A stretch of DNA of 64,000 nucleotides, from positions 4,674,960 to 4,738,959 of the forward strand of contig NC_066833.1 of NCBI RefSeq assembly GCF_001640805.2. Reading direction: 5' to 3'. Below, piece after piece: positions 47,851 to 61,175 of this stretch. Source of the DNA: Lates calcarifer (lineage: Eukaryota > Chordata > Actinopteri > Centropomidae). The notes below the pieces were generated by a model. The model was not told the origin of the DNA. It did no database searches and was given only the letters and a program-made list of their open reading frames with translations. The first letter of the stretch is position 1. The number at the start of each line of letters is the position of its first letter. The position numbers were made by a program, and so were the translations under genes.

Positions 47851-49422
47851 ATCATCAGAGGCCTATCAGTTGGATTGTTTAGCCTGCCTCTGGGAGACAT
47901 TTGTATAACTGAAACACTAGTTTATCTCTTGTAATCTGTAAAAGGAGGCACATTTAACATCACACTTAGACAGCATTCATCTGTCTTTGTTGTTGCAGCC
48001 AGTAAGAGATCATGGGGACAAAAAGAGTGGAGAGGAATAAAGCCGAGGGCTCTAGGAGCTTACATTTAAAAAAGAAATTGTCCAATGACCCTCTCACCCC
48101 CACCCTTTGTCCCCCCAACTCATCTCCTTTGCATCCTGTGTCACCCCTAAATTTAGTTTGGGTATTTGGGCCAGCCACTCCTACCCACGACCTCCCTCCC
48201 TACTGGCATTTCAGCTCAATTCGTCTTTGTCAGGGATGGTGGAGTGATCCGTGTGGGCGCAGACATCTCATAGTGAGACGTAAATGTTCTGATAAGCTGC
48301 GAACAATGTCGTTACATGTTAATGATCCCGCCTGGAAACAGCAAATATGGCCCCGACAAACACACCCACCTACACACACGTACGCTCACATTTGCCACTG
48401 AACAAATGCTGCCAATGCCACACCCCTCATCCCTGTTTGGTAAACCATTAAAGATATTCCACGAACATATTCATATTCTGAAACTGGACTTAGCAGATAT
48501 ACAGGTATTTTCTAAATGTTAATTTATTAAACAGGAGATCAGGCTGTTGGTCAGTCGATAAGAAATGTCTCCTTAATAGATAAGTGGCTCTGATGCTCAT
48601 TTTTAACACATAAGGATACAGTATTAATGTAGAATTATAGTAGAATCCATGCTAACACATTGCTAATAAGTACTTCTAACAAGTTCATTTTATTCTCAGT
48701 AAGTTATCGTAAATTGCATGCATTTTGGGCAGGTTTGTTTAAAGACTGGTCTAACAAGTACAGCTTAGTCTGGTAAAACTATCAATATTTATTTGGTAAT
48801 AGTCATATAACATGTCTGATTTAAAGCCATTATTTTGTAATGACAATGCCACACTTTCCGTTTCATTTGTGTCCATATTTACAGACAGAAACACTTAAAC
48901 TTTTTGGAACTGATGAATATGATTTGAAGCTGTCATCATTCATCCTCTTTTTGTTGTCAAAACTGCAGGAGTTTTCCAGGGTGGCTTAGGCAGTAATTCA
49001 GAATAGTCAGACCCCACCCCCCAAAAATGTATCTTTTTGCATTTCATAAATCAAATATTTAATCTGCAAGTGAATTCCATATATTCCCATATATTCCCAC
49101 CATTTTTTTTTTTTTTTAGCAAATCACTGTTGCTCTGTAAAAAAAATGGCTAGCTTTAATTATTGTGTTTTTTATATTGCATACTTGCATTGTCAATAAA
49201 ATACATGTGGTAATTTTTCTTTCCGCACCTGAAAAGTTAACATTTGGGAGATGCAAGAGTGATGAATGCCTATTTATCATCTTCTACCTCCTCTGTAAAC
49301 ATGGTGTGTTATACTAACATGGTTTTTGTGCTTTGACTGGCAGTACACACATGCAGTATGTTCACACAATTTGTACCCTTTCACTAGAGTACATGTGCTT
49401 ATGTGTGCTGTGTATGTTTGAG

Positions 49423-49424
<2 letters not shown>

Positions 49425-49461
<37 letters not shown>
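49425..49461. repeat. (TG)n microsatellite
   Basis: Perfect TG run of 37 bp about 75 bp upstream of the exon-like segment at 49536. Confidence 0.96.
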
Positions 49462-49462
<1 letters not shown>

Positions 49463-50906
49463 TGACCAGGCTGGGTTTGTTTGGCCAGCTGTTTGGAGGG
49501 AAAGCCTGATCCCATGTGACCTTGTGTTTCTACAGCTGTTCTCGGATCAGAACAACCAGCTCTCTCTGCCAGGAGACCCGCAGGATGGCCCCAAACCCTG
49601 TTTACCCTGATTTTTCTGGTTTTTCTTATTTAGGGATTATTATTGTTGGTAAGCGTAGTAGTACTAGTAGGACTGGTACAAAGAATTTACCCTTTTAGAG
49701 AAAAAGCCAGGAGCATAGAGGTTGATTGGATAAAGGTCAAATCCTTTGTAATGGGTAAATGCTGCCCTACAGAGACAGAACAGTCTCTCTCTCTCCATTG
49801 CATTTCATGTTAATCTGTTCCTGATTTATCTGACTGAAAAACCAAAGAGCCAACTAACTCTGGCAGCAGCGATAGAACTGAGTCAATCAGCGAGTGAGTC
49901 AGCAGTGGGGATCAAATACAAAATCTGACAGAGCCGTCTTCTCCAGACTTTGGCAGTGAGCTGCTTCAGTATTTTTGCATAAAATGTGGCTTTGAGTTTG
50001 TCAGTGTTAGAGAGGTAGACAATGCTTGGAGCTTACAACAAAAGGTGTAAATATTGGGAGTGTGCAGTTAATCTTTTTGTCTGATGACCATTATTATAAC
50101 AGTGGTGCGAGGTGCATATGGAGCATTACGGTAAAGCTTGTCCTGATTTATTACTGCAAACTTTTTCCAACCGTTTCCAAGTGTCTGTAATCACAGAAGC
50201 ATGTGAGCACAAATTACTTCACCTTAAATGTATAAAACATTTGTTTTGGCTTAAGCATTTTTTGGCTTAACATTTTCATATTTGCTAATGGCACATTTTT
50301 CATCGTTTTCAGAAATATGGAAAAAAAATCCACACAGACATTGTAGAGTCAGTCAGTGTTATAGACTTTCCATCAATTTCTGTCATCAGTACACGTAATG
50401 AGTTAGTGTGACTGGCATACATCTGGAGTCAACAGATGCAGCATTAGACATGGGTTTAATACTAAAACTAGACAAAATGAAATTAAAATATCTCAACCAT
50501 ACTCATATAAAAATTACAGTTGTCTATAGAGGGGTATTGACAGGGCTACAAAACATACCAGCACTAAAAAATAGCCAAACTTATATACTATTATTTATGG
50601 AATAAAAAAATATTCATACAAAGATCCATTTCTGAACTGCTGGGATGAACGTCATTATACAAATATATGAAACACTGAGTTGTGTTTTTCTTCCAAGATG
50701 CAGTTTAATTTTAGATAAGCAAGTTATACCTCTGGTGTGATAAACAGTCTAAATGTTGTTTACCATCATCTTCAAGGCGACAGAGTTACAGGAACTGAAG
50801 ACCAGAAACTGGATTCTCCAGAGGAGAGAATCAAGACGAGACGGTCGATCAGTGAGGTGGTGAAACCTGTCGGCTTCACACTCACACTGTCTCTTTCACA
50901 TACACA

Positions 50907-50907
<1 letters not shown>

Positions 50908-50958
<51 letters not shown>
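50908..50958. repeat. (AC)n microsatellite
   Basis: Perfect AC run of 51 bp, the longest dinucleotide array in the window. Confidence 0.97.
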
Positions 50959-50959
<1 letters not shown>

Positions 50960-51634
50960 CACCAGCAGGTTGTACACACATTCCTATACTGCATATAAAC
51001 ACACACATTCCTGTACACACATGCACACACAAAGCCTGTTGTAATGAGAACATTATCATACGTCAGCCATGTTTCATGCCATTCACACCAGGTATTTATA
51101 GTGCTGTTCACTACTAGTAAAGACTTTGATCTGTGTGTGTGTGAGAGAGAGAGTGTGTGTGCACCAATTAAAATGGTAGGAGAGCAATGACTGTCAACAG
51201 CCAGGTGCTGGATGTTAGGTGGAATCTGGTGCATGACCGTGACAAACCCAAACACTCGTCTTACAAGGTAGGAGACAGTGAGCAGGCAGAAACACACCAG
51301 GTTGGGCTGAAAAGAAGCTGAAAAGTGTCCTGAGTATCTGACAGACAGATAGATAAACATCTATTTATATAAAATATGTTGATTTGTATTTTTTCATTAT
51401 GTATGTATATTATGACTTATTATAGAAATGCCTATTTATTTGGTAATATTATATGTTGAATCTATTTGATCCTAATTGTTTTCAGCATTTTATTTTATTG
51501 TACTAAAATTAAAATAACATCATGTATGTTCAGTCATTCATATTTCAGCTACAATCTATATCTATGTGTGGAAAAGTTTATTATAGGTTATTATTTTTTA
51601 TGATATTTATTTAATAGGGATAGTACATTTGTCC

Positions 51635-51656
51635 AAAAAAAAAAAAAAAAAAAAAA
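51635..51656. repeat. Poly(A) run of 22
   Basis: Isolated A run in very AT-rich DNA (about 51360-52000). No adjacent retroelement is recognised. Confidence 0.9.
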
Positions 51657-52194
51657 TTAAAGAAAACTTTAAATCAGATCATTTGATTTTTGTAAAGCAC
51701 ACCCTTACCTAAATGGCTTAATATCATGTAAAGCATTAACACAGAACATGTTGTCTATAAATTAGTGACAGTCAAGAGCTTTTAGAATAAACATGCAGTA
51801 TTTACATGTTTTAAATGTTACATATATTTCACACGAATTTGTCTCTATAAATATGTTGAGGATTAATATTTTGCAATTGTCTTTACTATAATCAGGTAAA
51901 AAAAGAAAAAAGAGAGAGATAAATTCTTTATGAGGTCATTAATATTTAGTATTTATAGTGAAGTTATTAAACAGGTCATTTGTCATGCAGAGAAACAGAG
52001 ACAGCTAGTCCTCAACATTTCCAGTAATCCCTCGTCTGTTCCTGTCTCTTGTTTACAGATGTCTCTCTCTTTGCTGCTTAAAGTTCGCTGATGTTTCAAA
52101 GTGTCTGGACGGCCTTTTCAGAGCTTTCAACTGCCGCTGAGGCTTCCAGCTCAGCTGGTCGCTCATGTCTGTCAGCGCCGCTATTACCATCCTC

Positions 52195-52232
52195 TGTGTG
52201 TGTGTAGGTGTGTGTGTGTGTGTGTGTGTGTG
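52195..52232. repeat. (TG)n microsatellite, one interruption
   Basis: TG run broken once by AGG, followed by GGGTGGGTGGGGGG. Confidence 0.93.
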
Positions 52233-55200
52233 AGACTGGGTGGGTGGGGGGTACCCAGGCCTGTGACCTTGAAACTAACGCTGAACATTATACTCAACAC
52301 CTTCCCACATGCACATACACAAAAGTTAGCTAACTTATACTCTCAGCCAGAGGCAATTGACCCTTCTGCTGGTTTTACATTGCTGACACATGTTCAAAAC
52401 CATGCATTCAGTGCATATAAACTCTAAATTAGCAAAACTGCAGTGAAGCACAGTTCAGATCAGCTTTCAGAACCTGGATAACCGAAATGCTTGGAGGAGT
52501 TTTTCAAAGTTCAGGATAACAAAGGATTTTACTGAGAAGATTAAAGAGAAACTAAACATTGTGGACCATAGAAATCGTTGTTCCACTGGCCTTCTTTGGT
52601 GCTGCACCTCAGAAGTGTTCTGTTGTACACCTGAATGTACTGTACAGTTGTGAATTGAGTGTTGTACTTCACACAATGTGGACAGACCATGAGGAAACTG
52701 ACAGAGTTTTCAGCCTGCTGGGTAGTTACAGTACTCTTTCAATGTTTGTCTCTCTTAGTTGCTCAGCTCTCATGATACTGGTGGAGAAACGAGCAACTTG
52801 AGTCTCTGGCCTAAACATGATTGGAGGATAAATAGATACCACATACAAAAAGACTAATAAACCCTCTATAACAAAACATACAGAGAGAGAACGCAGAGAG
52901 CTTACAAAAATGTTAACTATATTCATACTTACGTTTTTGCAAGGTTTTTTTTTTTTTCTTTTAGCTGTCTCATCTTTCAATAATATTGGTTTTCAGTCAG
53001 AAAAAATAACTGCTGCCTTCACATTTTGGAGATATTAAATATATATGCAAATGTGTTTGACCCACAGGGAAAAGCATTTGAGCTGAAGCGCTGCAGTGCT
53101 AAAGTGAAGAGGCTCAGTGGCCATGACAATGTGCTAATGCTACAATGGGTCTCTAACGAGTGAGAGCCAGCGCTAATTTCCCTGTTCGACAAAAGGGCTC
53201 TGTGATCTTTGGCTGTTAGCAATTTGCTGCACTAGCAGGTGTGTGTGTGTGTGTGAGTGAGAGAGAGAGAGAGGCAGAGACTTTTACTGAAACACATTAT
53301 ATGCAGAGCTCAAAATTAGCAAAGTGGCATTCAGAGGCATGCTATGTGTGTGTATATGTATGTTAGCTTACATGTATATGCTACCACACACACATCAGAG
53401 CACCTGCCTGTGTGTTAATAATTGTGAGTTTGAATTAACTTATATCCAGTACCATATGAAAGCGTGTGTTCACGTGCGCATAAGTGATCACTGAGGTCAT
53501 GGGGTCGGCGACATCCCTGCTGGGGGTTACCGAGTGCAGGTCTCAGGGCGGACAGGTTGAGCGACAGATCATTTACATCTCCCAGCATCGCTCAGTGTGT
53601 TCTTGGCACGGAGGAAGCGCCACTGTTGCAGACTGCTCACAGCAAAAAAGTCCAGATGAAGATGAGCTGTCAGCGTCAACCTGTCACATGGACACCCACA
53701 GCAGAAAAAGTGAAAAAACTTCATCTAAGAGAGAAAACCAACTTCATAAATCTTTTTGATACTTGTAATAAAGCAGATAATTAAAAGTCAGGCTTTACAA
53801 CATAAACACACTCAACAGTATGTAGTGCTGTTTGTCTATTTAGTTTTTTGCATCCTTTTCCACCTTTTCTCAATATATTTTGCTTTATTGAGAGGGTTTG
53901 AATTATATTATGTATATTAGTGGTGTAGTACAACAAAGCATAAAAAAGCCCTCAGCAAAAATTCTTAATAATATGTAGCTGACATCACTCTGATTTTATT
54001 TTGAAACAATATTATATTTATTTATGAATGTTCTTCAGGGTTTTTTTAAATCCAAACTACAGCAGCAAAAGCAGGAATAGAACACTGAAGGAGAGACATG
54101 TGGACGGTGTAATGTCTGTGCTAATGTAAATCTCAGGAGGGTGTAGAGTGAGACACTGTAAGGTTGGTTGGGAATTAGGAAGATGTTTGCATCGCGCTCA
54201 TGTTCCCACCAGTCCATCTCCTACTGAGGAACACCATGCTAAAAATGTACACAGCCATGACACTACAAGGAACTTGGGATAAAAGTATCCACCAAATACC
54301 ACATGTGAGAAGAGGAGACATCGCTATGTGAGGAGATGAAGAGGGGATGGAGGAGGCACTCAGGGTGGTGATGAACGATTGGACAGGAGGAAGGAGCTAG
54401 GAGTGGAGAGAAGAAGAGACGGAGAGAAGGGAAGGAGGACGGTGACAACTCTGACAGCTTCAGGCCTTGTCTGCTCCTTCAACATCCAGGATAAATTTAA
54501 ATCTGAGGATTGGGTGTGCTGTCTGAGACCTGTCACTGCTATACCCTGCATTCTTGTGTGTCTGGGTGCATATAGCAATCCTTTCCTTATCAGGCCCTGT
54601 ATGTTCTGAAAGGTGAGCAGATTATATCCCTCAGGAAAAACTTGTGTTTACCAGTTGTGTAAATGGGTCAAGGCAGGTTACCTAACCTTCCCTCTTAACC
54701 CAGCCTGCAGTTGGGTTTTCAGGTCTGACAGGCCTGGGAATTGGAAAGAGATGCTAAGTGTTAATTTCATTCTACCTACCGCTTCTTCTGTCTACCGTCA
54801 CTTCCACATATCTCTATCACTTGAATACAATTGTGGAATATGAGTTGTTGCTTTACATAAGGTGACTTAATAAAACAGTTACACTCAGTCCACATTGTCT
54901 ACAATCTTAAATCTGAATACTTTTAATGAGACCTTAATTCAACAGTCCTGTTTAGAAGTGATACCCTGAGAACCACAACTAAAGGCCCAGATTTTTTTGG
55001 CAGTTTAAGCTTTGTTCATACCTCAGTATGAAAGCAGACAGGTGAGGACTTTGCTGCCCATGGACATGGGCAGCAGGCGCACTTCACGACAACCTCACAA
55101 TGACCAGAGCAGGGCCTCCTTTGGTTGAACAACAGGAAAAAGTCAAAAATAAGGAAATGATGTGTGCAACAGCTCAATGAAAATAAGACCATTTCTAGTG

Positions 55201-55267
55201 CATGCAAAGACAGCACGGTCACAAATTTTGGCTGCGCCTTTGAGGACAATGCGTCAGCTGTTGCCAT

Positions 55268-55440
55268 GGGGGCAGAATGGGTCGTTCCACTGACCAGAAG
55301 GTTGGTGGTTTGATTTCAGGCTCCTCCTGTCTGCATGTTGAAGTGTCCTTGGGCAAGATACAGAACCTCAAATTACCCCTGATGCCCATAAGTGTGTGTG
55401 AATGGATGAGTGAGGCATGAATGTAGCTGCTCAGAAAAGG
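55268..55440 (+). repeat. tRNA-derived SINE, copy 2 (truncated)
   Basis: Shares CCAGAAGGTTGGTGGTTTGA, AAGTGTCCTTGGGCAAGATA and the spaced AAATTACCCCTGATG with copy 1 at 3140-3410. The 3' tail with the 'gtccatttac' end is missing. Confidence 0.65.
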
Positions 55441-57019
55441 TGTCACAAATAGTAATGTTAGGTTTAACATGGACAATACTACAGTTTGTTTGAGTACTTG
55501 AGAAGTACATTTGGATGTGACTGCATGTAACTTTTTGCAGTGTGAATTGATGAGAATGTCAGATCAGTTTTAATTTCAGTGTGAGTTTGACTACAAACGT
55601 GTAAGAAGCCACAGGAGGTGATAGTAACATGGACTTCTTTATCCCTCTCAGGACCAGCAGGGATCTTGAGCCTGTCCCCCTCTGTTGTCTGCATCCCAAG
55701 TCTCACATAAATCACTTGGTGTACACACACACAGACACCCTGGAGTGGCAGGCTGGCATTAGTTTCTGTCTATCAACCCTTCTGTCTGCTCTCCGGTTGT
55801 CTGTTTGCATTTCTCCCTCTCTGTCTCCTCTCACTCTCACTCTCTCTTTTACCCCTGGTCATATGTACACAAATGCTAAGTGGGTGTTTGAGTGGCTTTA
55901 TGAATTTGGAAGAGTGATGAGCGTCTCTTGAGGACTTGTGAAACTAATGACTGAATCACACACTTGTCTGCTGCTCCCAGAGTTCATTCATGATGAAAAA
56001 AATACAGGGGACAGATTTCAACATTTGCTTAGTTGGTTCTTAACCATTTGTTATATGGTTCTCAGCATGTGCCCAGTGTTAACGCCACCTGTTTTTGCAC
56101 GTTATTTTGATCACAGTCCCCAAGTAAGCCCAGAGCATGGTGAGATGGTAACAGACGAGAGGAGAGGAGGGTAAAGATTTAGCTTGGCGCAGGACAGGAC
56201 AAGCTGATGAAGCGGGACACTTCATATCTCTGGGGAGGAATCATAGCTTTGCGTGCGTCAAGTTCTGCTTCCTCTTGTTTCTCAAATTAGTGCCTCCAGT
56301 TGCTTGTAGCGGCCAGGCTTTTAATATCTCATACACTGTAGCAGCAGTACATAGTGTTTGTGAAATAAGCACAACCTTGGAATTTGATAGATGGTGATGT
56401 GAACACTGGAGTGTGGCGAAAGTGCTTTCATACCACATGATCTTCATCAGTTGCTGGAACTCATGACCATGAAATTTATCACAAAATTCTGCTTTGTGTT
56501 TCCAGAAAGTCCTAAAAAAAACTATAACTTTATTTGCATACCTTGTGCTGTTGAAGCCTCATATTGGCTTCCCCCTGAACATTAGGAATTGTTTTTTCAC
56601 AGGGCAAGGATCTGTACATTTTGTCATCTATCACTTAAATTAAAACCTTGATTGTTCAGGAAGAACAATTACAGCTGATGATAAATGTCATATAGGCTTA
56701 TGGGTACTGAGAAAATGTGAACCTATCGTTCACCTTTCAGAAAAGCAAGGGTGCAGTTGTGAAGTTCTCTGTATGATGAAACATATTTTTTATTTAAACC
56801 GATGGAGAGTGACTGAGACATTTCTGTTTGCTTTGATAAAACACTTTAGTCTAATTTCACAGTTTGTTAGTTTGATATGAAATTTCCATCAGCAGGTTCT
56901 TTCTGCTGTTGAATCAAATTGCTTGATAGACGTAATCAGGCACCACTAGTGCAAGCAAATTGATTTGTATGTATCTTAAAAGGAATTGTCTCATTTTCAC
57001 ACTGCTATCAGATAACTGA

Positions 57020-57300
57020 CTGTGATCCGTCAGTGCCATGTAACGGCTGGTGTGGATTTGAGATTAGGCCACAGCTGTCCCAGAGAACCTTATCGTGCCT
57101 CCATATTCGTGTTTCTCGCAGAACGGGATAACCTTTCTGTCCCTTGGGGGCCAAGACAGAACGGCTGGGACCATCTGACACCAGATCACCCCGGTGGAAT
57201 TTGGGGAATGGCGCTGTCCGTCCACCGTGCCCACCCCCACAGGGGAGGTGTCATCTCTGAATTGTGTTTATTTGTTGGCACCCTGTCATGAAAACCTTTC
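57020..57300. promoter_or_regulatory. Candidate conserved non-coding block
   Basis: Repeat-free and richer in GC and CpG than its surroundings (CCATATTCGTGTTTCTCG, GAACGGGATAACC, CACCCCGGTGG). The plus-strand 89-codon frame through it has no good splice sites or protein resemblance. The call rests on composition only. Confidence 0.25.
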
Positions 57301-58165
57301 CATCAACTGCATGTTAATCTTGTCAGTAAATTATCCAGCAATTTAGTTTTTGTTGTCTTTTTTTTCAAACAACCGCCTCAAACACTTCACACAAGTTTAT
57401 GAACCTCTCTTTACTTTTCCACTCCTCGTCATCCTGTCCTTTCCTTCTGGCATTTTGTTCTTGCACAATTCACTCCTGTCTTCTTCAGCGCTGCCATGCG
57501 TTTATACTTCCAAGTCCCAGATACACTCACATAAACACGTAGCATCGCCTGGGTTTGGTGACATGTGGCGGTGGCAGTGGACAGCACTAAAAAGGCTCCA
57601 GTGATGAAAAACCTTCCGGCCGTCCTGGGAAGCCATCTTCTGTTTCACACCAGACAAAATTTATGAGCTCAGCACTCAGCATCTCTGCTTGCCTGCTGAG
57701 ATGTAGAGAGACATTCAGAGAAAGACATGTAGAAAGGGAGAGCGAGTGGAGGAGATAGAGATGTAACAAAGGTGGAATTGGTGAACAGAAAGGTGAGAGA
57801 GTTTGAGGCAAAATGGAAAACAGAAAAATTAACAAAGAGGAGTAGAGAGGTAAATTGCAGTCATCCTGTGATTAACACAATTCTTTTTCCTGTAGCAAGT
57901 GATTAGACAGTCTCAAAAATTCATCTGTAAATCATGTTTTCTGCATTTTCCTGTTAACTGAATTTTGTTTAATGAACAGTGGCGCTGTGCAAAACTGGCA
58001 TCAAACCGATTTAAAACATTTAATTCATATAAATCTAATGAACCTAATGACAGATTGCCTCCATCATTCAAGTCACCTCGCTTGAAATGTTTTTTCAAAA
58101 ATGCTTGCTTGCCTTGCTAACCTCGTTAGCATTTACCAACTGGTCATATTAATGCTCAGCAGATA

Positions 58166-58315
58166 GAAGTGGTCATCTGATAGGGTTATCAGTCTGGTCT
58201 CCAGTTCGTCCTGTCAACATGTCAAACTGTTCTTGAGCAAGACACTGAACCCCAACTGCAATTTGCCTTGCATGAATGAAAGGCAAATTGCTTTGGATAG
58301 TCCATTTACTACTTA
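58166..58315 (+). repeat. tRNA-derived SINE, copy 3 (diverged)
   Basis: Retains GAGCAAGACACTGAACCCCA and a terminal AGTCCATTTACTAC, but the head (AGTCTGGTCTCCAGTTCGTC) has diverged and the middle is shortened. It is older than copies 1 and 2. Confidence 0.55.
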
Positions 58316-58903
58316 ACACAATAAAGTGATATTGTAGTAAAAGAACATACCAGCCACAAGCAATCTCTCCTCTGGGCAATACCACTGCCATTCTTATCCA
58401 TTTGATATCAAGAAAATCTTTGTAATACTTACTCAAAATTAGTAAATGCATTAAAAGTATTTAAACGGTTCTGTGATAATATACAAGGTACAAATAACCT
58501 GATATTTAACAGACAGCTATTTAAATTGTAAATGTAAAACTTAGCGATGGGAAAGGTAAAAGTGTAAAAACTGTAGTCTTGGCATTCATTGCCTACAGTT
58601 GGTGCAGGTGCTAAAACTACAACAGCTATCATTTCATTTGCCTGTGAGTGACATGTTTACCATTGTCAGTCTGTTAGAGATGGCACAGGTTTACATAATG
58701 ACCACAGCACCACCCATTCCGAAAATCTGGAATGGGTGAGTTTGAGAGTAATAAGCAAGTTTAATGGGATGCTATGCAGCCATTGATATGGTAGAAAATA
58801 CTGCATGTTGGTAGTTAGGGATCATCATTAAAGAAACAAAAATATGAGCAAAAAGTATTTTCTGTATTCAGATATTTTATACACATTTTCCATTCATCTT
58901 TAT

Positions 58904-58940
58904 ATGCAGTGGGGCTCAAAAGTCTGAGACCAGAGTGACC
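58904..58940 (+). mobile_element. Terminal-repeat-like end of a DNA transposon
   Basis: TGCAGTGGGGCTCAAAAGTC followed by TGAGACCAG resembles the outer end of fish Tc1-like elements. I could not find a matching inverted copy within the next kilobase, so the extent of the element is unknown. Confidence 0.35.
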
Positions 58941-59283
58941 CACTGTACTTCCTATCTGTTATTGTTACTCATACAAAGCATGAGATCTGTGCTGTGACTG
59001 TCTCAAAGTTGTCTTAATTAAATTCCACAAATAAAAAGGTCAGTAAATTGAGTTACCCTGTACACAATCCCTGATTACAACCATTCACACACCATTTAAT
59101 GGAAACACTGCTTGCCACATAAGCACAAATCATCTTAACCTCATGTTTTTCCGACATATTTGAAAGGCTTAAAGTTGTGTTTTGCCCAACTCTGTCAGAC
59201 AGCCACCACATAATGCCTTCAAAGAGAGATGGATTCTCACAAAGTAGTGGGTCTGAGCAACAGAAAAAATTACCTCCACCATC

Positions 59284-59312
59284 CATCACCAAGTTATATT
59301 AACTTGGTGATG
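59284..59312. repeat. Perfect 12-bp stem hairpin
   Basis: CATCACCAAGTT, a 5-nt ATATT loop, then AACTTGGTGATG, which is the exact reverse complement. It lies near a transposon-like end (58904), but no link between the two is shown. Confidence 0.8.
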
Positions 59313-60199
59313 AGATCAATATTTTGTAGGAGAGCCTGGTGGAAAGTTGGATGTCCTGACTAAGTGTAAAGCCACATGGAAAAAGTGTCGCTCAAGCAAA
59401 TGGCTGAAGCACAGCCAGGGCATGTGACCAGCAGTAGTTTCTACTGGAGATGGATGAGGGAACTTAAAAAAGAGCTTCACAAGCAACACATGAGCATGTT
59501 ATCAGTCAAATCGAAAACAACCTCCAGTTCATTACGTCAAAGAGAAATCCACTCCTGCAGACCAGGGTTCGAGTGTCAAAGGGTCACTCCTATGCTAATT
59601 AAAATCACAAATGTCAGCCAAGGGCCTGGGTCACTCCAGTTTCCACTCTGGCATCTTTGCCCGTCTTCTCTGATCCCGCAACCTAAACGTCTATAGCCTG
59701 ACACGAGAATATGCCAAGGAAAATCTGTGACTATCAAGCTACAGACCAACAAGCCAGAAATGCACAGTTTGGACATGAGGTGGGAGGCAGGCATGTGGTA
59801 ATGAGGGGTTCAGAGGGCAAAAATAACAAAGACAATGATCATGGCCATAAATTTTGCTGCAGACACATCAAGCTGTCCACGCACTCCCTAGGTCGAGTGT
59901 CAGCTGGTTTGGGAATGAAAACACTTAACCCCATCATGGCTTTAAAGGTTATAACTCACAACTGTCCTCTCTGAACTGACATCCCCGTCTCTCACCTTCT
60001 GCCTCCCTCATTCCTTCCCTCCCTCCTGTCCCATCTGTGCAACCAGTCGATGTATCCATTGCTGGTATCTCTGGGGCGCTGAACAAGATACTCTTACCCA
60101 ATCTATCAAAAATGTGCTACAAGTGTGCAGTGAGAGGAAGTGAAAGCAGCGGTGGTGTCACACAAACTTTATTTTTACAATTCGGACACACGACGCTCT

Positions 60200-60530
60200 C
60201 ATGTGATATGGGTGGTTAATCTCCCCGGGTGTAAATTTATATTCTATTCAAGCAGGGAATGAGGCGGCTTCGGTACGAGGCCCCCCACCGGTCAATGGCA
60301 CTCTGCCCGGGAGACCTCCACCACCTCTACCACCAGCGGATAGTGGTCCTTAACCCTCTCAACACCCCACGCTGCCAGAATTCAGGAGCAGCCTCATCTC
60401 AAATCGCTTCATTTCCAAGGCTTTGATTTATCTGAGGCTAAACATAACCCTCAACACAGCAGTTATATCGTCGGCTCTTTTTGCTTTTTCAGCTAAGGCC
60501 AGGGATGAAATACTGAGGGCTTGAATCAAC
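60200..60530. promoter_or_regulatory. Candidate conserved non-coding block
   Basis: Unique sequence with clustered CpGs (GGCGGCTTCGGTACGAGG, CACCGGTCAATGG, GCCCGGGAG), then an AT-balanced tail (GGCTTTGATTTATCTGAGGC). No coding frame of note. Composition-based call only. Confidence 0.25.
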
Positions 60531-60929
60531 ATGGACTTTCACTGGACGTTAACAGTAGTGTGATGAATGAAGGATTTATACAGCTTCGTATATTTTTTAT
60601 TTTTTTTATTTTTTGGACATGGTAATTTGGGGATATAAAATAAAATGTGCTGCCAAGGCGGTGTAATCGAACCATGGGAGTCGCTGTGAGTAAGGGGGAA
60701 GATTTATCACCCATACAGCAGCATGTTAGCCAGATAAAATGTTACTTGAGAGAAGTTAAAACCCCTGCTGTAGGTGTTTAAAAATGAACACAGAACTGCG
60801 ACTGAGAGTGAGATAGTGAGACAGAAAGATGTTGATGGATAAAGAGGTATAAAATGACAGAGCGAGGGAAAAATCTAAGAAAAGGAGAAAGCAGAACCAA
60901 AAGAAATCTCTAATCTTCCTATCTAATGA

Positions 60930-61175
60930 TCTCTCACACTTGCAGCTTATCTTATCTCCACAACAGCTGAAAAGTCTTCTCCTCTCTCTTTCCGCGGCTG
61001 ATAAAACAAGTTTGGAAGGGAGAGGATTTTTCAAACAGATTTCATCTATTTTTCTATCCCTCCCTGACATCCGATCGGAACCGCAGCAGCAGCAGCCACC
61101 AGAGACAAGGCCTGGCCGTGTTTATTCAGTGCCAAAAAAGGTTATCTGCAATTTATGGAGGTGCTAAGCAGAGAT
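60930..61175. promoter_or_regulatory. Candidate conserved non-coding block
   Basis: Contains CTTATCTTATC (GATA-type sites on the minus strand), TTTCCGCGGCTGATAAAAC, a short CAG run and GGTTATCTGCAATTTATGG. Repeat-free. The frames through it do not resemble a protein. Composition-based call only. Confidence 0.25.

Larger units (their letters stand above)
45245..53490. other. Gene-poor region with doubtful exon-like frames
   Basis: Contains the TAATTA element, the hAT remnant and several microsatellites. Two plus-strand exon-like frames here (49536 and 50777) are described as findings; neither can be tied to a gene. The interval 51360-52000 is extremely AT-rich. Confidence 0.45.
53765..58160. 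other. Gene-free region
   Basis: Unique DNA with SINE copy 2 and the candidate element at 57020-57300. No coding evidence. Confidence 0.5.

Noticed and set aside
59376..59696. 106-codon plus-strand frame with a Lys/Glu-rich middle
   Set aside because: No resemblance to a known family, no splice or promoter evidence; length is within chance for 64 kb in six frames.
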